In this document: positions 7,708 through 14,648 of the stretch, one piece after another
Layout: every line of letters begins with the position of its first letter
How positions within the stretch are numbered: position 1 is the first letter of the stretch
From: Roseovarius sp. UBA6217
Lineage (GTDB): Bacteria > Pseudomonadota > Alphaproteobacteria > Rhodobacterales > Rhodobacteraceae
Direction of reading: 5' to 3'
Assembly (NCBI GenBank): GCA_002421985.1
Contig: DISF01000102.1
Span: 1 to 24,937, forward strand
Length of the DNA: 24,937 nucleotides
Translations under genes and position numbers: made by a program
Notes under the pieces: generated by a model
The model's database searches: none
What the model saw: only the letters and a program-made list of their open reading frames with translations
Told to the model about the DNA's origin: nothing

Positions 7708-8610
7708 ATGAAGAAACTGATTGCTGCCGTTCTGGCCACCACCGCCCTTGTCAGCCCCGCGCTGGCCGAGGACAAGATCACCGAATTCCGCATCGGCGTG
7801 CTGGGCGGCGAGAACGCGCAGGACCGCATGACATCGAACGAGTGCCTGCGCGCCAAGACCGAGGCCCTGCTCGGTGTGCCGACCAGGGTCTTTACCCCCG
7901 CCGATTATGACGGCGTGATCCAGGGCCTGCTGGGCGGCACCATCGACGTGGCGTGGCTCGGGGCCTCGGGTTATGCCAAGATCTATCTGAATGATCCCGA
8001 GGCGGTCGAGCCGGTGCTGGTCAAGGTCAACACGGATGGCTCTTATGGCTATCACTCGATCGCGTTCACGCGCAAGGAGACCGGCATCACCTCGCTTGCG
8101 GATATGAAGGGCAAGACCTTCGGCTTTGGCGATCCGAACTCGACCAGCGGCTATCTGATCCCGTCGATCGAGATCCCCGCCGAGACCGGGGCGAGCATGG
8201 AATCGGGCGATTATTTCGGCGAGGTCAAATTCACCGGCGGGCATGAGCAGACCATCGTGGCGGTGGCCAATGGCGATATCGACGCCGGGGTGAGCTGGGC
8301 CGATGGCCTGGGCGCATGGGAAGACGGCTATAACTCGGGCGCGCTGCGCAAGGCCGTCGATGCGGGCCTTGTCGACATGAACCAGATGGTCGAGATCTGG
8401 AAATCCAAGCCGATCCCCGAAGGCCCGGTCGTGCTGCGCCGTGCGCTGCCCGAGGATGTCAAGATCAAGGTGACGGCGCTCTGGGCCTCGCTCAAATCGC
8501 TTGATCCCGATTGCGCCTATGGCGTGCTTCAGGGCGATGCGCTGGGTTTCATGCCGATCACGCATGACGCCTATCTCTCGATCATCGAGGCGCGCAAATC
8601 CAAGATGTAA
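7708..8610 (+). CDS. phnD: Phosphonate ABC transporter substrate-binding protein PhnD
   Basis: This is the periplasmic phosphonate-binding protein, 300 residues. The ATG at 7708 follows GGAGAGA and starts a Sec signal peptide (MKKLIAAVLATTALVSPALA, cut before EDKITEF). Family features are GVLGGENAQDRM near the mature N-terminus, DVAWLGASGYAK, and GDPNSTSGYLIPS (residues 141-153), whose Ser145-Thr146-Ser147 corresponds to the helix-start phosphonate anchor of PhnD proteins. GHEQTIVAVANGDIDAGVSW forms the second-lobe binding loop. It is flanked on both sides by mRNA hairpins, consistent with a need for more of this subunit than of the membrane parts. Its precise ligand range (2-aminoethylphosphonate, methylphosphonate or others) cannot be read. 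Confidence 0.95.
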   Translation: MKKLIAAVLATTALVSPALAEDKITEFRIGVLGGENAQDRMTSNECLRAKTEALLGVPTRVFTPADYDGVIQGLLGGTIDVAWLGASGYAKIYLNDPEAVEPVLVKVNTDGSYGYHSIAFTRKETGITSLADMKGKTFGFGDPNSTSGYLIPSIEIPAETGASMESGDYFGEVKFTGGHEQTIVAVANGDIDAGVSWADGLGAWEDGYNSGALRKAVDAGLVDMNQMVEIWKSKPIPEGPVVLRRALPEDVKIKVTALWASLKSLDPDCAYGVLQGDALGFMPITHDAYLSIIEARKSKM

Positions 8611-8629
8611 GCCCGCAGGGGCTCAAACC

Positions 8630-8658
8630 GGTCGGGCCTGCCATGCGCGGGCCCGGCC
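8630..8658 (+). other. RNA hairpin after phnD
   Basis: GGTCGGGCC pairs with GGCCCGGCC (nine pairs, one of them G-U) around an 11-base loop, in the 68-base gap between phnD and phnE1. There is no U-run, so it is more likely an mRNA-stabilising or partial attenuation structure than a terminator. This position, after a binding-protein gene, is common in ABC operons. Confidence 0.55.
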
Positions 8659-8678
8659 TCATTTGACGGGGGCATGGC

Positions 8679-9551
8679 ATGAGCGATCTGACGGCAGGAC
8701 AGGCAGGCGTGGCGCGCATCGGCGATGTTCAGGCCGCCTATATGACGATGACCCGGCGCAAGCGCATGTATGGCGGCGTGATGCTGGTGGTGTTCATCGC
8801 GCTCATGGTCTCGGGCTTTCGGGTGGCCGACGGGCGCAACGCGGGGGGCTTTTGGGACGGGATCGGCAATATATTCCAGTTCCCCGGCGAGGTGCTGGCC
8901 GAGGCAGGCGAGAAGATCGCCAACCTGCCGGGGCTGATGTGGACATTCCTGCCCTCGCTGATCGAGACGATCAATATCGCCGCCGCTTCGACGCTTCTGG
9001 GGGCGATCATGGCGGTGGTGCTGTCGCTTCTGGCCACGCGGGGGCTGGCGAAATGGCCGCGACTGGTGGGGCTGTTCCGCCGCGTCATGGATATCTTGCG
9101 CGCCTTCCCCGAGATCGTGATCGCGCTGGTGCTGATCTTTATTCTCGGCGGCGGGCCAGTGCCCGCGATGATCGCCATCGCGCTCCATACCACCGGCGCG
9201 CTGGGCAAGCTGTTCTCGGAGGTCAACGAGAACGCGAGCCTCAAGCCGGTGGAGGGGCTGCGCTCGGTGGGGGCAGGCTGGGGCCAGCGGATGTGGCTGG
9301 GCGTGATCCCGCAGGTGGCGCCGAACTATCTCAGCTATGCGCTTTTGCGCTTCGAGATCAATATCCGCGCCTCGGCGATCCTTGGTTTCGTGGGGTCCGG
9401 CGGGATCGGCTATGACCTGAAGAATGCGTTTAGCTGGGGGCAGGGGCGCTATGACGAGGTGGCGGCGATCTTTCTGCTGCTGTTCGGCACGATCGTGTTC
9501 TTCGATCAGCTCTCGGGCCGTTACCGCAACAAGATGATCGGGGGGGCCTGA
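8679..9551 (+). CDS. phnE: Phosphonate ABC transporter permease PhnE (first copy)
   Basis: This is a 290-residue inner-membrane permease of the phosphonate importer, with an N-terminal cytoplasmic stretch, a first membrane segment at about residues 29-48 and four or five further segments. The EAA loop that contacts PhnC is recognisable in SEVNENASLKPVEGLRSVGA...LGVIPQVAPNY. INIRASAILGFVGSGGIG matches the conserved C-terminal PhnE block. The ATG at 8679 is the start; an ATG at 8674 closes within one codon. The stop lies four bases from phnE2. The two permease genes encode a probable heterodimer, as in many alphaproteobacterial phn loci. Confidence 0.93.
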   Translation: MSDLTAGQAGVARIGDVQAAYMTMTRRKRMYGGVMLVVFIALMVSGFRVADGRNAGGFWDGIGNIFQFPGEVLAEAGEKIANLPGLMWTFLPSLIETINIAAASTLLGAIMAVVLSLLATRGLAKWPRLVGLFRRVMDILRAFPEIVIALVLIFILGGGPVPAMIAIALHTTGALGKLFSEVNENASLKPVEGLRSVGAGWGQRMWLGVIPQVAPNYLSYALLRFEINIRASAILGFVGSGGIGYDLKNAFSWGQGRYDEVAAIFLLLFGTIVFFDQLSGRYRNKMIGGA

Positions 9552-9555
9552 CGCC

Positions 9556-10896
9556 ATGATCGCGACCGCAGACATCATGCCCGGCTTTGACGCCGCCGCC
9601 CATATCCGCCGCAAGCGCATGGCCGCGCTGGCGGTGCCGGCGGTGATCCTGGCCTATTTCATCTATATCTTCTTTGCCTTCGACATCCCCGGACTGGCCG
9701 AGCGCGCGCGGATGGACAATGCCCGCATCCTTGTGGCTGACAGCTACAGCTACAAGACCCATGTCACCCGCGACAACCGGGTGGGCGGCGTAACGATCGC
9801 CATCGAGGGCGAGCGCAAGGGCACCTGGCCCGAGGGCACCGGCCCCGACTGGGTGACGCGCGAGAGCGAGGACCGCACGCTTGTGGCGTTGAAACGTGGC
9901 CAGGAGGTGGTGATCGACGGCGACGTGATGCGCTATGACGTGCCGGGCTATGGCCTGATCGAGACGCAGGTGTCGCCCGGCGGGGTCGCGTTGTCGCTGC
10001 CGCAAGGCGATGTGCCCGACTGGATCAGCGCCAGCAGCGCGCGCGTCGATATCACCACCGATGCCGGGCGCGTCACCGTCACCCGCGCCCGCACCGAGGT
10101 GATGCGCTATCATTTCGGCTGGGAGCTGTTCTGGTTCACCCTCGACAGCCCGTTTCACGGCAAGAGCTTTGGCGAGTTGCTCGGGCTGGCCCTGTCCGGC
10201 GAAAGGGTGGTGCCGGATCGCAGCAACCTTGCCGCGATGGCGCATGATGTCTGGAACAACCAGATGTGGCAGCACAAGGACGTGATGGGCGCGATCTTCG
10301 AGACCGTGCTGATGGCCTTTCTCGGCACGATGGGGGCGGGGCTGGTGGCGCTGCCGCTGGCCTTTGCCGCGGCGCGCAACTTCTCGCCGTTGATGCTGGT
10401 GCGGGCGGCGGTGCGGCGGGTGTTCGATTTCCTGCGCGGGGTGGATGCGCTGATCTGGACGATCATCCTGTCGCGCGCCTTTGGCCCCGGCCCCCTTACC
10501 GGCGCGCTGGCGATCCTCGTCACCGATACTGGCACATTCGGCAAGCTGTTTTCCGAGGCGCTGGAAAACGTCGATGCGCGCGAGATCGAAGGGGTGCAAT
10601 CCACCGGGGCAAAGCCGCTGCAACGCTACCGTTTCGGCGTCATCCCGCAGATCACGCCGGTGCTGCTCAGCCAGCTGCTCTATTACCTCGAATCCAACAC
10701 CCGCAGCGCCACCATCATCGGCGCGATAACCGGCGGCGGTATCGGGTTGTTGCTCACGCAGGCGATCATTACCCAGAAGGATTGGGAAGAGGTGAGCTAT
10801 TACATCGTGCTGATCCTTGTCATGGTGATGGTGATGGACAGCGTTTCCGGCTGGTTGCGGCGGCGGCTCATCGCTGCGGACGATGGCGGGCATTGA
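9556..10896 (+). CDS. phnE: Phosphonate ABC transporter permease PhnE (second copy, long N-terminus)
   Basis: This is the second permease, 446 residues, about 150 longer than the first. After membrane segment 1 (about 22-42) comes a hydrophilic stretch of about 150 residues (about 50-195) with beta-rich, Asp/Thr-rich sequence. It should face the periplasm and may form a small domain near PhnD. The rest is a normal PhnE: WNNQMWQHKDVMGAIFETVLMAFLGT, the EAA loop EALENVDAREIEGVQSTGAK (from residue 334) and ESNTRSATIIGAITGGGIG. The gene starts four bases after phnE1. Long second PhnE proteins occur in Rhodobacteraceae phn loci, so the insertion looks like a lineage trait rather than an assembly error. 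Confidence 0.93.
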   Translation: MIATADIMPGFDAAAHIRRKRMAALAVPAVILAYFIYIFFAFDIPGLAERARMDNARILVADSYSYKTHVTRDNRVGGVTIAIEGERKGTWPEGTGPDWVTRESEDRTLVALKRGQEVVIDGDVMRYDVPGYGLIETQVSPGGVALSLPQGDVPDWISASSARVDITTDAGRVTVTRARTEVMRYHFGWELFWFTLDSPFHGKSFGELLGLALSGERVVPDRSNLAAMAHDVWNNQMWQHKDVMGAIFETVLMAFLGTMGAGLVALPLAFAAARNFSPLMLVRAAVRRVFDFLRGVDALIWTIILSRAFGPGPLTGALAILVTDTGTFGKLFSEALENVDAREIEGVQSTGAKPLQRYRFGVIPQITPVLLSQLLYYLESNTRSATIIGAITGGGIGLLLTQAIITQKDWEEVSYYIVLILVMVMVMDSVSGWLRRRLIAADDGGH

Positions 10897-10907
10897 GCGG
10901 GCAGGGA

Positions 10908-10961
10908 CGAGTATTTGAGGCAAGATGAAGCGGGCGGGTTTCTTTTTGGTGAAAATACTCG
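10908..10961. repeat. Hairpin-forming dispersed repeat, copy 1
   Basis: In the 98-base gap behind phnE2, CGAGTATTT (10908-10916) and AAATACTCG (10953-10961) form a perfect 9-bp inverted repeat around 36 bases. The left half, GAGTATTTGAGGCAAGATG and onward to 10931, matches 14647-14669 in 21 of 23 positions. From memory, this GAGTATTT...GGCAAGATGAAG pattern recurs in intergenic regions of Rhodobacteraceae. It could act as a weak terminator or mRNA-processing signal between the transporter genes and the acetyltransferase gene. Confidence 0.7.
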
Positions 10962-10994
10962 CGCCGCAGGCATGAAACTCTGAAAGGATGCGCG

Positions 10995-11615
10995 ATGTCG
11001 CGATTGCGGGACGACGGGGCGGTGATCCATCCCGACTGCGAGATCACCGATTGCGAATTCGGGGCCTTTACCGAGGTCGGGCGCGGCAGCCGCCTCGCCC
11101 ATGTGGCGATGGCGGAGTATTCCTATTGCGACCGGCTTTGCGATCTGGCCAATGCCGAGATCGGCAAATTCGCCAATATCGCCAGCCTTGTGCGGGTGGG
11201 GGCGACGGATCATCCGCTGGACCGCGCCAGCCTGCATCATTTCCTCTATCGCTCTGCGTCCTATTGGGCGGATGCGGGCGATGATGAGGCGTGGTTTGCC
11301 CGGCGGCGCGCGCGGGTGGCGCGGATCGGGCATGACACCTGGATCGGCCACGCGGCGCAGGTCAAGCCCGGCGTGACCATCGGCCACGGCGCGGTGGTGG
11401 CGGCGGGGGCGGTGGTGACGCGCGATGTGGCCCCCTACATGATCGTGGCAGGGGTGCCGGCAAGCCCGCTGCGCGCGCGCCTTGGCCCGGATCTGGCCGC
11501 GCGGATGATCGCGCTGGCGTGGTGGGACTGGGATCATGCGCGGCTGCGCGCCGCGCTGGGCGATTTCCGCACGCTGACGCCAGAGGCGTTTCTTGACCGC
11601 TACGAACAGCAATAG
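10995..11615 (+). CDS. Hexapeptide-repeat acetyltransferase of phosphonate loci
   Basis: This is a 206-residue left-handed beta-helix acyltransferase, starting at the ATG at 10995 behind AAAGGA. Isoleucine-patch repeats are visible at the start (VIHPDCEITDCEFGAFTEVG) and after the middle (IGHDTWIGHAAQVKPGVTIG, then HGAVVAAGAVVTRDVAPYMI). The end VAGVPASPLRARLGPDL is the usual C-terminal motif of this superfamily. The middle block LVRVGATDHPLDRASLHHFLYRSASYW is the form found in the phosphonate-associated subfamily. It probably acetylates an aminophosphonate with acetyl-CoA, in place of the GNAT-type PhnO of E. coli; this role is inferred from context. It is convergent with phnF. Confidence 0.85.
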   Translation: MSRLRDDGAVIHPDCEITDCEFGAFTEVGRGSRLAHVAMAEYSYCDRLCDLANAEIGKFANIASLVRVGATDHPLDRASLHHFLYRSASYWADAGDDEAWFARRRARVARIGHDTWIGHAAQVKPGVTIGHGAVVAAGAVVTRDVAPYMIVAGVPASPLRARLGPDLAARMIALAWWDWDHARLRAALGDFRTLTPEAFLDRYEQQ

Positions 11616-11635
11616 GGCGGCCACCGGGGCCGCCC
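11615..11635. terminator. Hairpin between acetyltransferase gene and phnF
   Basis: GGGCGGCC, a five-base loop and GGCCGCCC form a perfect 8-bp stem that begins on the last base of the acetyltransferase stop codon. Only two T residues follow, so this is a weak intrinsic terminator or a mRNA 3'-end stabiliser. It lies between convergent genes and could serve either direction. Confidence 0.5.
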
Positions 11636-11731
11636 TTGGGTGCTGAAATACATGCCTGGGAACGGGGACGTTCAATATGCACCCCCGATAGCGGCGGGGT
11701 GTGACAGGGGCGTGACGGGCGTTGCCTTTTT

Positions 11732-12451
11732 TCAGGGATCGGTGAGGGTGAGCGTCATCCGGTCGCCCGCGAACCATGTGCGCCCGTATTCGACGGGGGT
11801 GCCCTCGGGGTCGATATTGATCGAGAGCGTGCGCAAGAGGGGCGCGCCGGGGGCAAGGTCGAGGCGCAGCGCCTGCGTCGGGTCGGCGAGGGTGGCGGTG
11901 AGGCGGGTCGAGGCGCGGGTATAATCGGCCACGCCCGCGTCGCGCAGGGCGGCGGTGATCGAGTGTAGCCGCGCCAGCGCCTCGGGCAGGGCGGGCAGGC
12001 GCGCGGCCGGAAAGCTCGAGCGAAAGAGCGCCACCGGCACGCCGTCGGCGCGCGACAGCCCGTCGCAGACATGCACCTTTGCGCCGGGCGCAAGGCCGAG
12101 GGCGCGGGCCTCGTCCGCGTCGGCGGTGCGGGTCTCGATGGCGAGGATATCGCGTGCCGGGAGCCTGCCTGCGGCGCGCAGGTTCTGGTCAAAGCGCACG
12201 CGGCGGCCCAGGGGGTAGTCTGTCGGGCGGTGGGCGACAAAGGCACCGGCCCCGCGCCGGGTGCGGATCGTGCCCGCGTCGGTGAGTGCGGCGAGTGCGC
12301 GGCGCACGGTGTGGCGATTGACACCGAAGCGCGCGGCAAGCGCGGCCTCGGTCGGCAGCTTGTCACCGGGGGCATAGCGCCCGGCGGCGATATCGGCGCG
12401 CAGGCTGTCATGGATGACGCGCCAGAGCGCATCGGGTTTTTCGCGGGTCAT
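11732..12451 (-). CDS. phnF: PhnF, GntR/HutC-family repressor
   Basis: This is a 239-residue regulator. The N-terminal winged helix (about 8-72) carries IAAGRYAPGDKLPTEAALAARFGVNRHTVRRALAAL, the canonical GntR DNA-binding block. It is followed by TRRGAGAFV in the wing. The rest (about 90-235) is a UTRA ligand domain, with SLRADG-type (LSRADGVPVAL), PVEYGRTWF and GDRMTLT motifs. PhnF proteins typically repress phn genes and respond to phosphate or phosphonate-related ligands. The gene is divergent from phnG across about 100 bases that contain a strong promoter and an inverted repeat, which fits control of phnG onward and of itself. Confidence 0.9.
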   Translation of the reverse strand: MTREKPDALWRVIHDSLRADIAAGRYAPGDKLPTEAALAARFGVNRHTVRRALAALTDAGTIRTRRGAGAFVAHRPTDYPLGRRVRFDQNLRAAGRLPARDILAIETRTADADEARALGLAPGAKVHVCDGLSRADGVPVALFRSSFPAARLPALPEALARLHSITAALRDAGVADYTRASTRLTATLADPTQALRLDLAPGAPLLRTLSINIDPEGTPVEYGRTWFAGDRMTLTLTDP

Positions 12452-12495
12452 GTCACGGAAGTTTCACAGGCTGCGGGCTTGTTTGTGGGGCGGGT

Positions 12496-12525
12496 TTGCG
12501 GTAATCATTTGTCTAGTTGTATAAT
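12496..12525 (+). promoter_or_regulatory. Sigma70-like promoter for phnG operon
   Basis: TTGCGG (12496-12501), an 18-base spacer and a perfect TATAAT (12520-12525) stand 28 bases before the phnG ATG. Transcription would begin at about 12532. The -10 box lies inside the spacer of the inverted repeat assigned to PhnF, which suits repression by promoter occlusion. Confidence 0.65.
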
Positions 12526-12538
12526 GACTTCGACAAAT
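12507..12538. promoter_or_regulatory. Inverted repeat, candidate PhnF operator
   Basis: ATTTGTC (12507-12513) and GACAAAT (12532-12538) are perfect 7-bp inverted arms, 18 bases apart, flanking the TATAAT box. GCGG and CCGC extend the symmetry imperfectly. Inside, GTCTAGTTGTATAATGAC holds GT...AC-type half sites as seen for GntR/HutC regulators. Which of the two dyads is bound cannot be decided here. Confidence 0.5.
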
Positions 12539-12553
12539 CCGCAAGGTGTCTGC

Positions 12554-12997
12554 ATGGGTGATATTTTACAGCGCAAGGCGTGGATGGGCCTGTTGGCCCG
12601 CGCCGAGGCGGGCGAGCTTGACCGGCTTTGGCGCGCGGCGGGGATTGCGCCGGATCACATCTGTCTGCGCCCGCCCGAGATCGGCACCGTGATGGTGCGG
12701 GGCCGCGCGGGTGCCACGGGCGCGCCGTTCAATCTGGGCGAGATGGTGGTGACGCGCTGCGCGGTGCGGCTGGGTGATGGCCGCGTCGGGCATGGCCATG
12801 TGCAGGGGCGGGGCAAGGATCACGCGCGCCACGCCGCGCTGGTGGATGCGCTGATGCAGGGGCCGGAGGCGGCGCATTTGCGCGCGGCGGTGCTGGACCC
12901 GCTGGCCGGGGCCGAGGCGGCGCGGCGCGCGGCGCGCGCGCGCAAGGCGGCGGCGACGAAGGTGGATTTCTTTACGCTGGTGCGGGGAGAGGATTGA
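12554..12997 (+). CDS. phnG: C-P lyase core subunit PhnG
   Basis: This is a 147-residue subunit of the PhnGHIJ core complex. The ATG at 12554 is preferred because AAGGTG stands before it and it yields MGDILQRKAWMGLLARAEAGEL, matching family starts. An in-frame ATG at 12524 lies within the -10 box and is unlikely. Conserved features include TGAPFNLGEMVVTRCAVRL, GHGHVQGRGKDHARHAALVDAL and the C-terminal TKVDFFTLVRGED. PhnG helps PhnI, PhnH and PhnL replace adenine of ATP by a phosphonate. It is the first gene of the operon, and its stop overlaps the phnH start by one base. Confidence 0.95.
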   Translation: MGDILQRKAWMGLLARAEAGELDRLWRAAGIAPDHICLRPPEIGTVMVRGRAGATGAPFNLGEMVVTRCAVRLGDGRVGHGHVQGRGKDHARHAALVDALMQGPEAAHLRAAVLDPLAGAEAARRAARARKAAATKVDFFTLVRGED

Positions 12998-13566
12998 TGC
13001 GGGCAGAGGCGTTATCCGGCGGGTTCGCCGAGGCATCGGTGGAGGCGGCGCGCGCGTTTCGCGCGGTGATGCGCGCGATGGCGCGGCCCGGCACGGTGGA
13101 GCGGGTGGCCGGTGCCGCCCCGCCTGCGCCCTTGTCGGTCGCGGCGGGGGTGGCGGTTCTGGTGCTGTGCGACCCCACCACGCCGGTGCATCTGGCGGGT
13201 GCGCATGATTGCGCGGCATTGCGCGGCTGGATCGGGTTTCACACCGGTGCGCCGGTGGTGGCGCGGGGCGAGGCGATGTTCGCGCTGGGCACATGGGAGG
13301 CGCTGGCCCCGCTGGAGGGCTATGCCCCTGGCACGCCGGATTATCCTGACCGCTCGGCCACGCTCATTGTCGAGATGGCGCGGCTGGAGGCGGCGGGGGC
13401 GCGGCTGACCGGGCCGGGGATCAGGGAGGCGGCGGCGCTGTCGCTGCCCGAAGTGGCGGCGTTTGAGGACAATGCGGCGCGGTTTCCGCTGGGGCTTGAT
13501 TTCCTGTTTTGTTGCGGCGACCGGCTGGCGGGGCTGCCGCGCACCACCCGTGTGGAGGCGATCTGA
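12997..13566 (+). CDS. phnH: C-P lyase core subunit PhnH
   Basis: This is a 189-residue core subunit. The start is the ATG at 12997, within TGATG shared with the phnG stop. The family opening FAEASVEAARAFRAVMRAMARPGTVERV is clear. So are LCDPTTPVHL, FALGTWEALAPLEGYAPGTPDYPDRSATLIVE, and the C-terminal RFPLGLDFLFCCGDRLAGLPRTTRV. PhnH has a PLP-transferase-like fold without the PLP lysine and works as a structural dimer in the complex. Its TGA overlaps the phnI ATG (TGATG), so translation is probably coupled. The length is close to that of the E. coli protein. Confidence 0.95.
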   Translation: MRAEALSGGFAEASVEAARAFRAVMRAMARPGTVERVAGAAPPAPLSVAAGVAVLVLCDPTTPVHLAGAHDCAALRGWIGFHTGAPVVARGEAMFALGTWEALAPLEGYAPGTPDYPDRSATLIVEMARLEAAGARLTGPGIREAAALSLPEVAAFEDNAARFPLGLDFLFCCGDRLAGLPRTTRVEAI

Positions 13567-14648
13567 TGTATGTGGCGGTGAAGGGCGGCGAGCGGGCGAT
13601 CGAGGCGGCGCATGGCTGGCTCGCCGAGGAGCGGCGCGGCGATGTGGCCGTGCCCGAGTTGAGCGTGGCGCAGATCCGCGCGCAGATGGCGCTGGCGGTC
13701 AACCGGGTGATGGCGGAGGGCTCGCTCTATGATCCCGATCTCGCGGCGCTGGCGATCAAGCAGGCGCGCGGCGACCTGATCGAGGCGATTTTCCTCATGC
13801 GCGCCTATCGCACCACGCTGCCGCGCTTTGGCGCGTCCGAGCCGGTAGAGACCGGCGCGATGCGCTGTGACCGGCGGATTTCGGCCACGTTCAAGGATGC
13901 GCCGGGGGGGCAGGTTCTGGGGCCGACCTTTGACTACACCCACCGTCTGCTGGATTTCGCGCTGGCCGCCGAGGGCGAGACGCCACCGGCCCCCGAGGCG
14001 GTGGCGGCGCAGCGGGCGATGCCGCATGTGATGGGCTATCTTGACCGCGAGGGCCTGATGGAGGGCGCGGGGGCGGGCGATGCGGTGCCGCCCGACATGA
14101 CGCGCCAGCCGATGGAATTGCCCGCCTGCCGCGCGCTCAGGCTTCAGGCGCTGGCGCGGGGCGATGAGGGGTTCCTGCTTGGTCTCGCCTATTCGACGCA
14201 GCGCGGCTATGCGCGCAACCACGCCTTTGTGGCCGAATTGCGCATCGGCGCGGTGGCCGTCGAGATGGAGATCCCGGAATTGGGAGTCTCGGTGGAGTTG
14301 GGCGAGGTGGTGCTGACCGAATGCGAGACCGTGAACCAGTTCACCGGCTCGAAAACCGAGCCGCCGCAATTCACCCGTGGCTATGGGCTTGTCTTTGGCC
14401 AGACCGAGCGCAAGGCGATTTCGATGGCGCTGGTGGATCGCGCGCTACGCTGGCGCGAGTTGGGCGAAGAGGATGAGGGCGCGCCCGCGCAGGACGAGGA
14501 ATTCGTGCTGATGCACGCCGACAACATCCAGGCCACCGGGTTTCTGGAGCATATCAAGCTGCCGCATTACGTCGATTTCCAGAGCGAGCTTGAACTGATC
14601 CGCAAATTGCGCCGCGAGGCCGGCGCGGGGCGGGAGGCGGCGGAATGA
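13566..14648 (+). CDS. phnI: C-P lyase core subunit PhnI (ribosyl-transfer nucleosidase)
   Basis: This is a 360-residue catalytic subunit that, with PhnG, PhnH and PhnL, forms ribose 1-phosphonate 5-triphosphate from ATP and a phosphonate. The ATG at 13566 gives MYVAVKGGERAIEAAHGWLAEERRG, the family start. Other strong blocks are LAVNRVMAEGSLYDPDLAALAIKQARGDLIEAIFLMRAYRTTLPRF, TFKDAPGGQVLGPTFDYTHRLLDF, and FLEHIKLPHYVDFQSELELIRKLR near the C-terminus. The stop overlaps the possible phnJ ATG at 14645 (ATGA). The last ten residues (EAGAGREAAE) are Ala/Glu-rich and not conserved, and a copy of the dispersed repeat begins at the stop codon. Confidence 0.96.
   Translation: MYVAVKGGERAIEAAHGWLAEERRGDVAVPELSVAQIRAQMALAVNRVMAEGSLYDPDLAALAIKQARGDLIEAIFLMRAYRTTLPRFGASEPVETGAMRCDRRISATFKDAPGGQVLGPTFDYTHRLLDFALAAEGETPPAPEAVAAQRAMPHVMGYLDREGLMEGAGAGDAVPPDMTRQPMELPACRALRLQALARGDEGFLLGLAYSTQRGYARNHAFVAELRIGAVAVEMEIPELGVSVELGEVVLTECETVNQFTGSKTEPPQFTRGYGLVFGQTERKAISMALVDRALRWRELGEEDEGAPAQDEEFVLMHADNIQATGFLEHIKLPHYVDFQSELELIRKLRREAGAGREAAE

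Noticed and set aside
6807..7856. 349-residue frame on the minus strand across phnC and the phnD start
   Set aside because: It is antisense to phnC with its full set of ABC motifs, is Arg/His/Pro-rich, and has no recognisable domain.
7534..8565. 343-residue frame on the minus strand over phnD
   Set aside because: It is a shadow of phnD caused by high GC, with composition untypical of a protein.
9430..10923. 497-residue frame on the minus strand over phnE2
   Set aside because: It is His/Arg/Gln-rich low-complexity translation antisense to a clear permease.
11640..11731. Further weak inverted repeats (CACCCC/GGGGTG) between the hairpin and the phnF stop
   Set aside because: Short GC-rich stems with no T-run on the appropriate strand; likely chance.
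12524..12553. Earlier ATG for phnG
   Set aside because: It lies within the TATAAT box and would be upstream of the transcription start predicted here.
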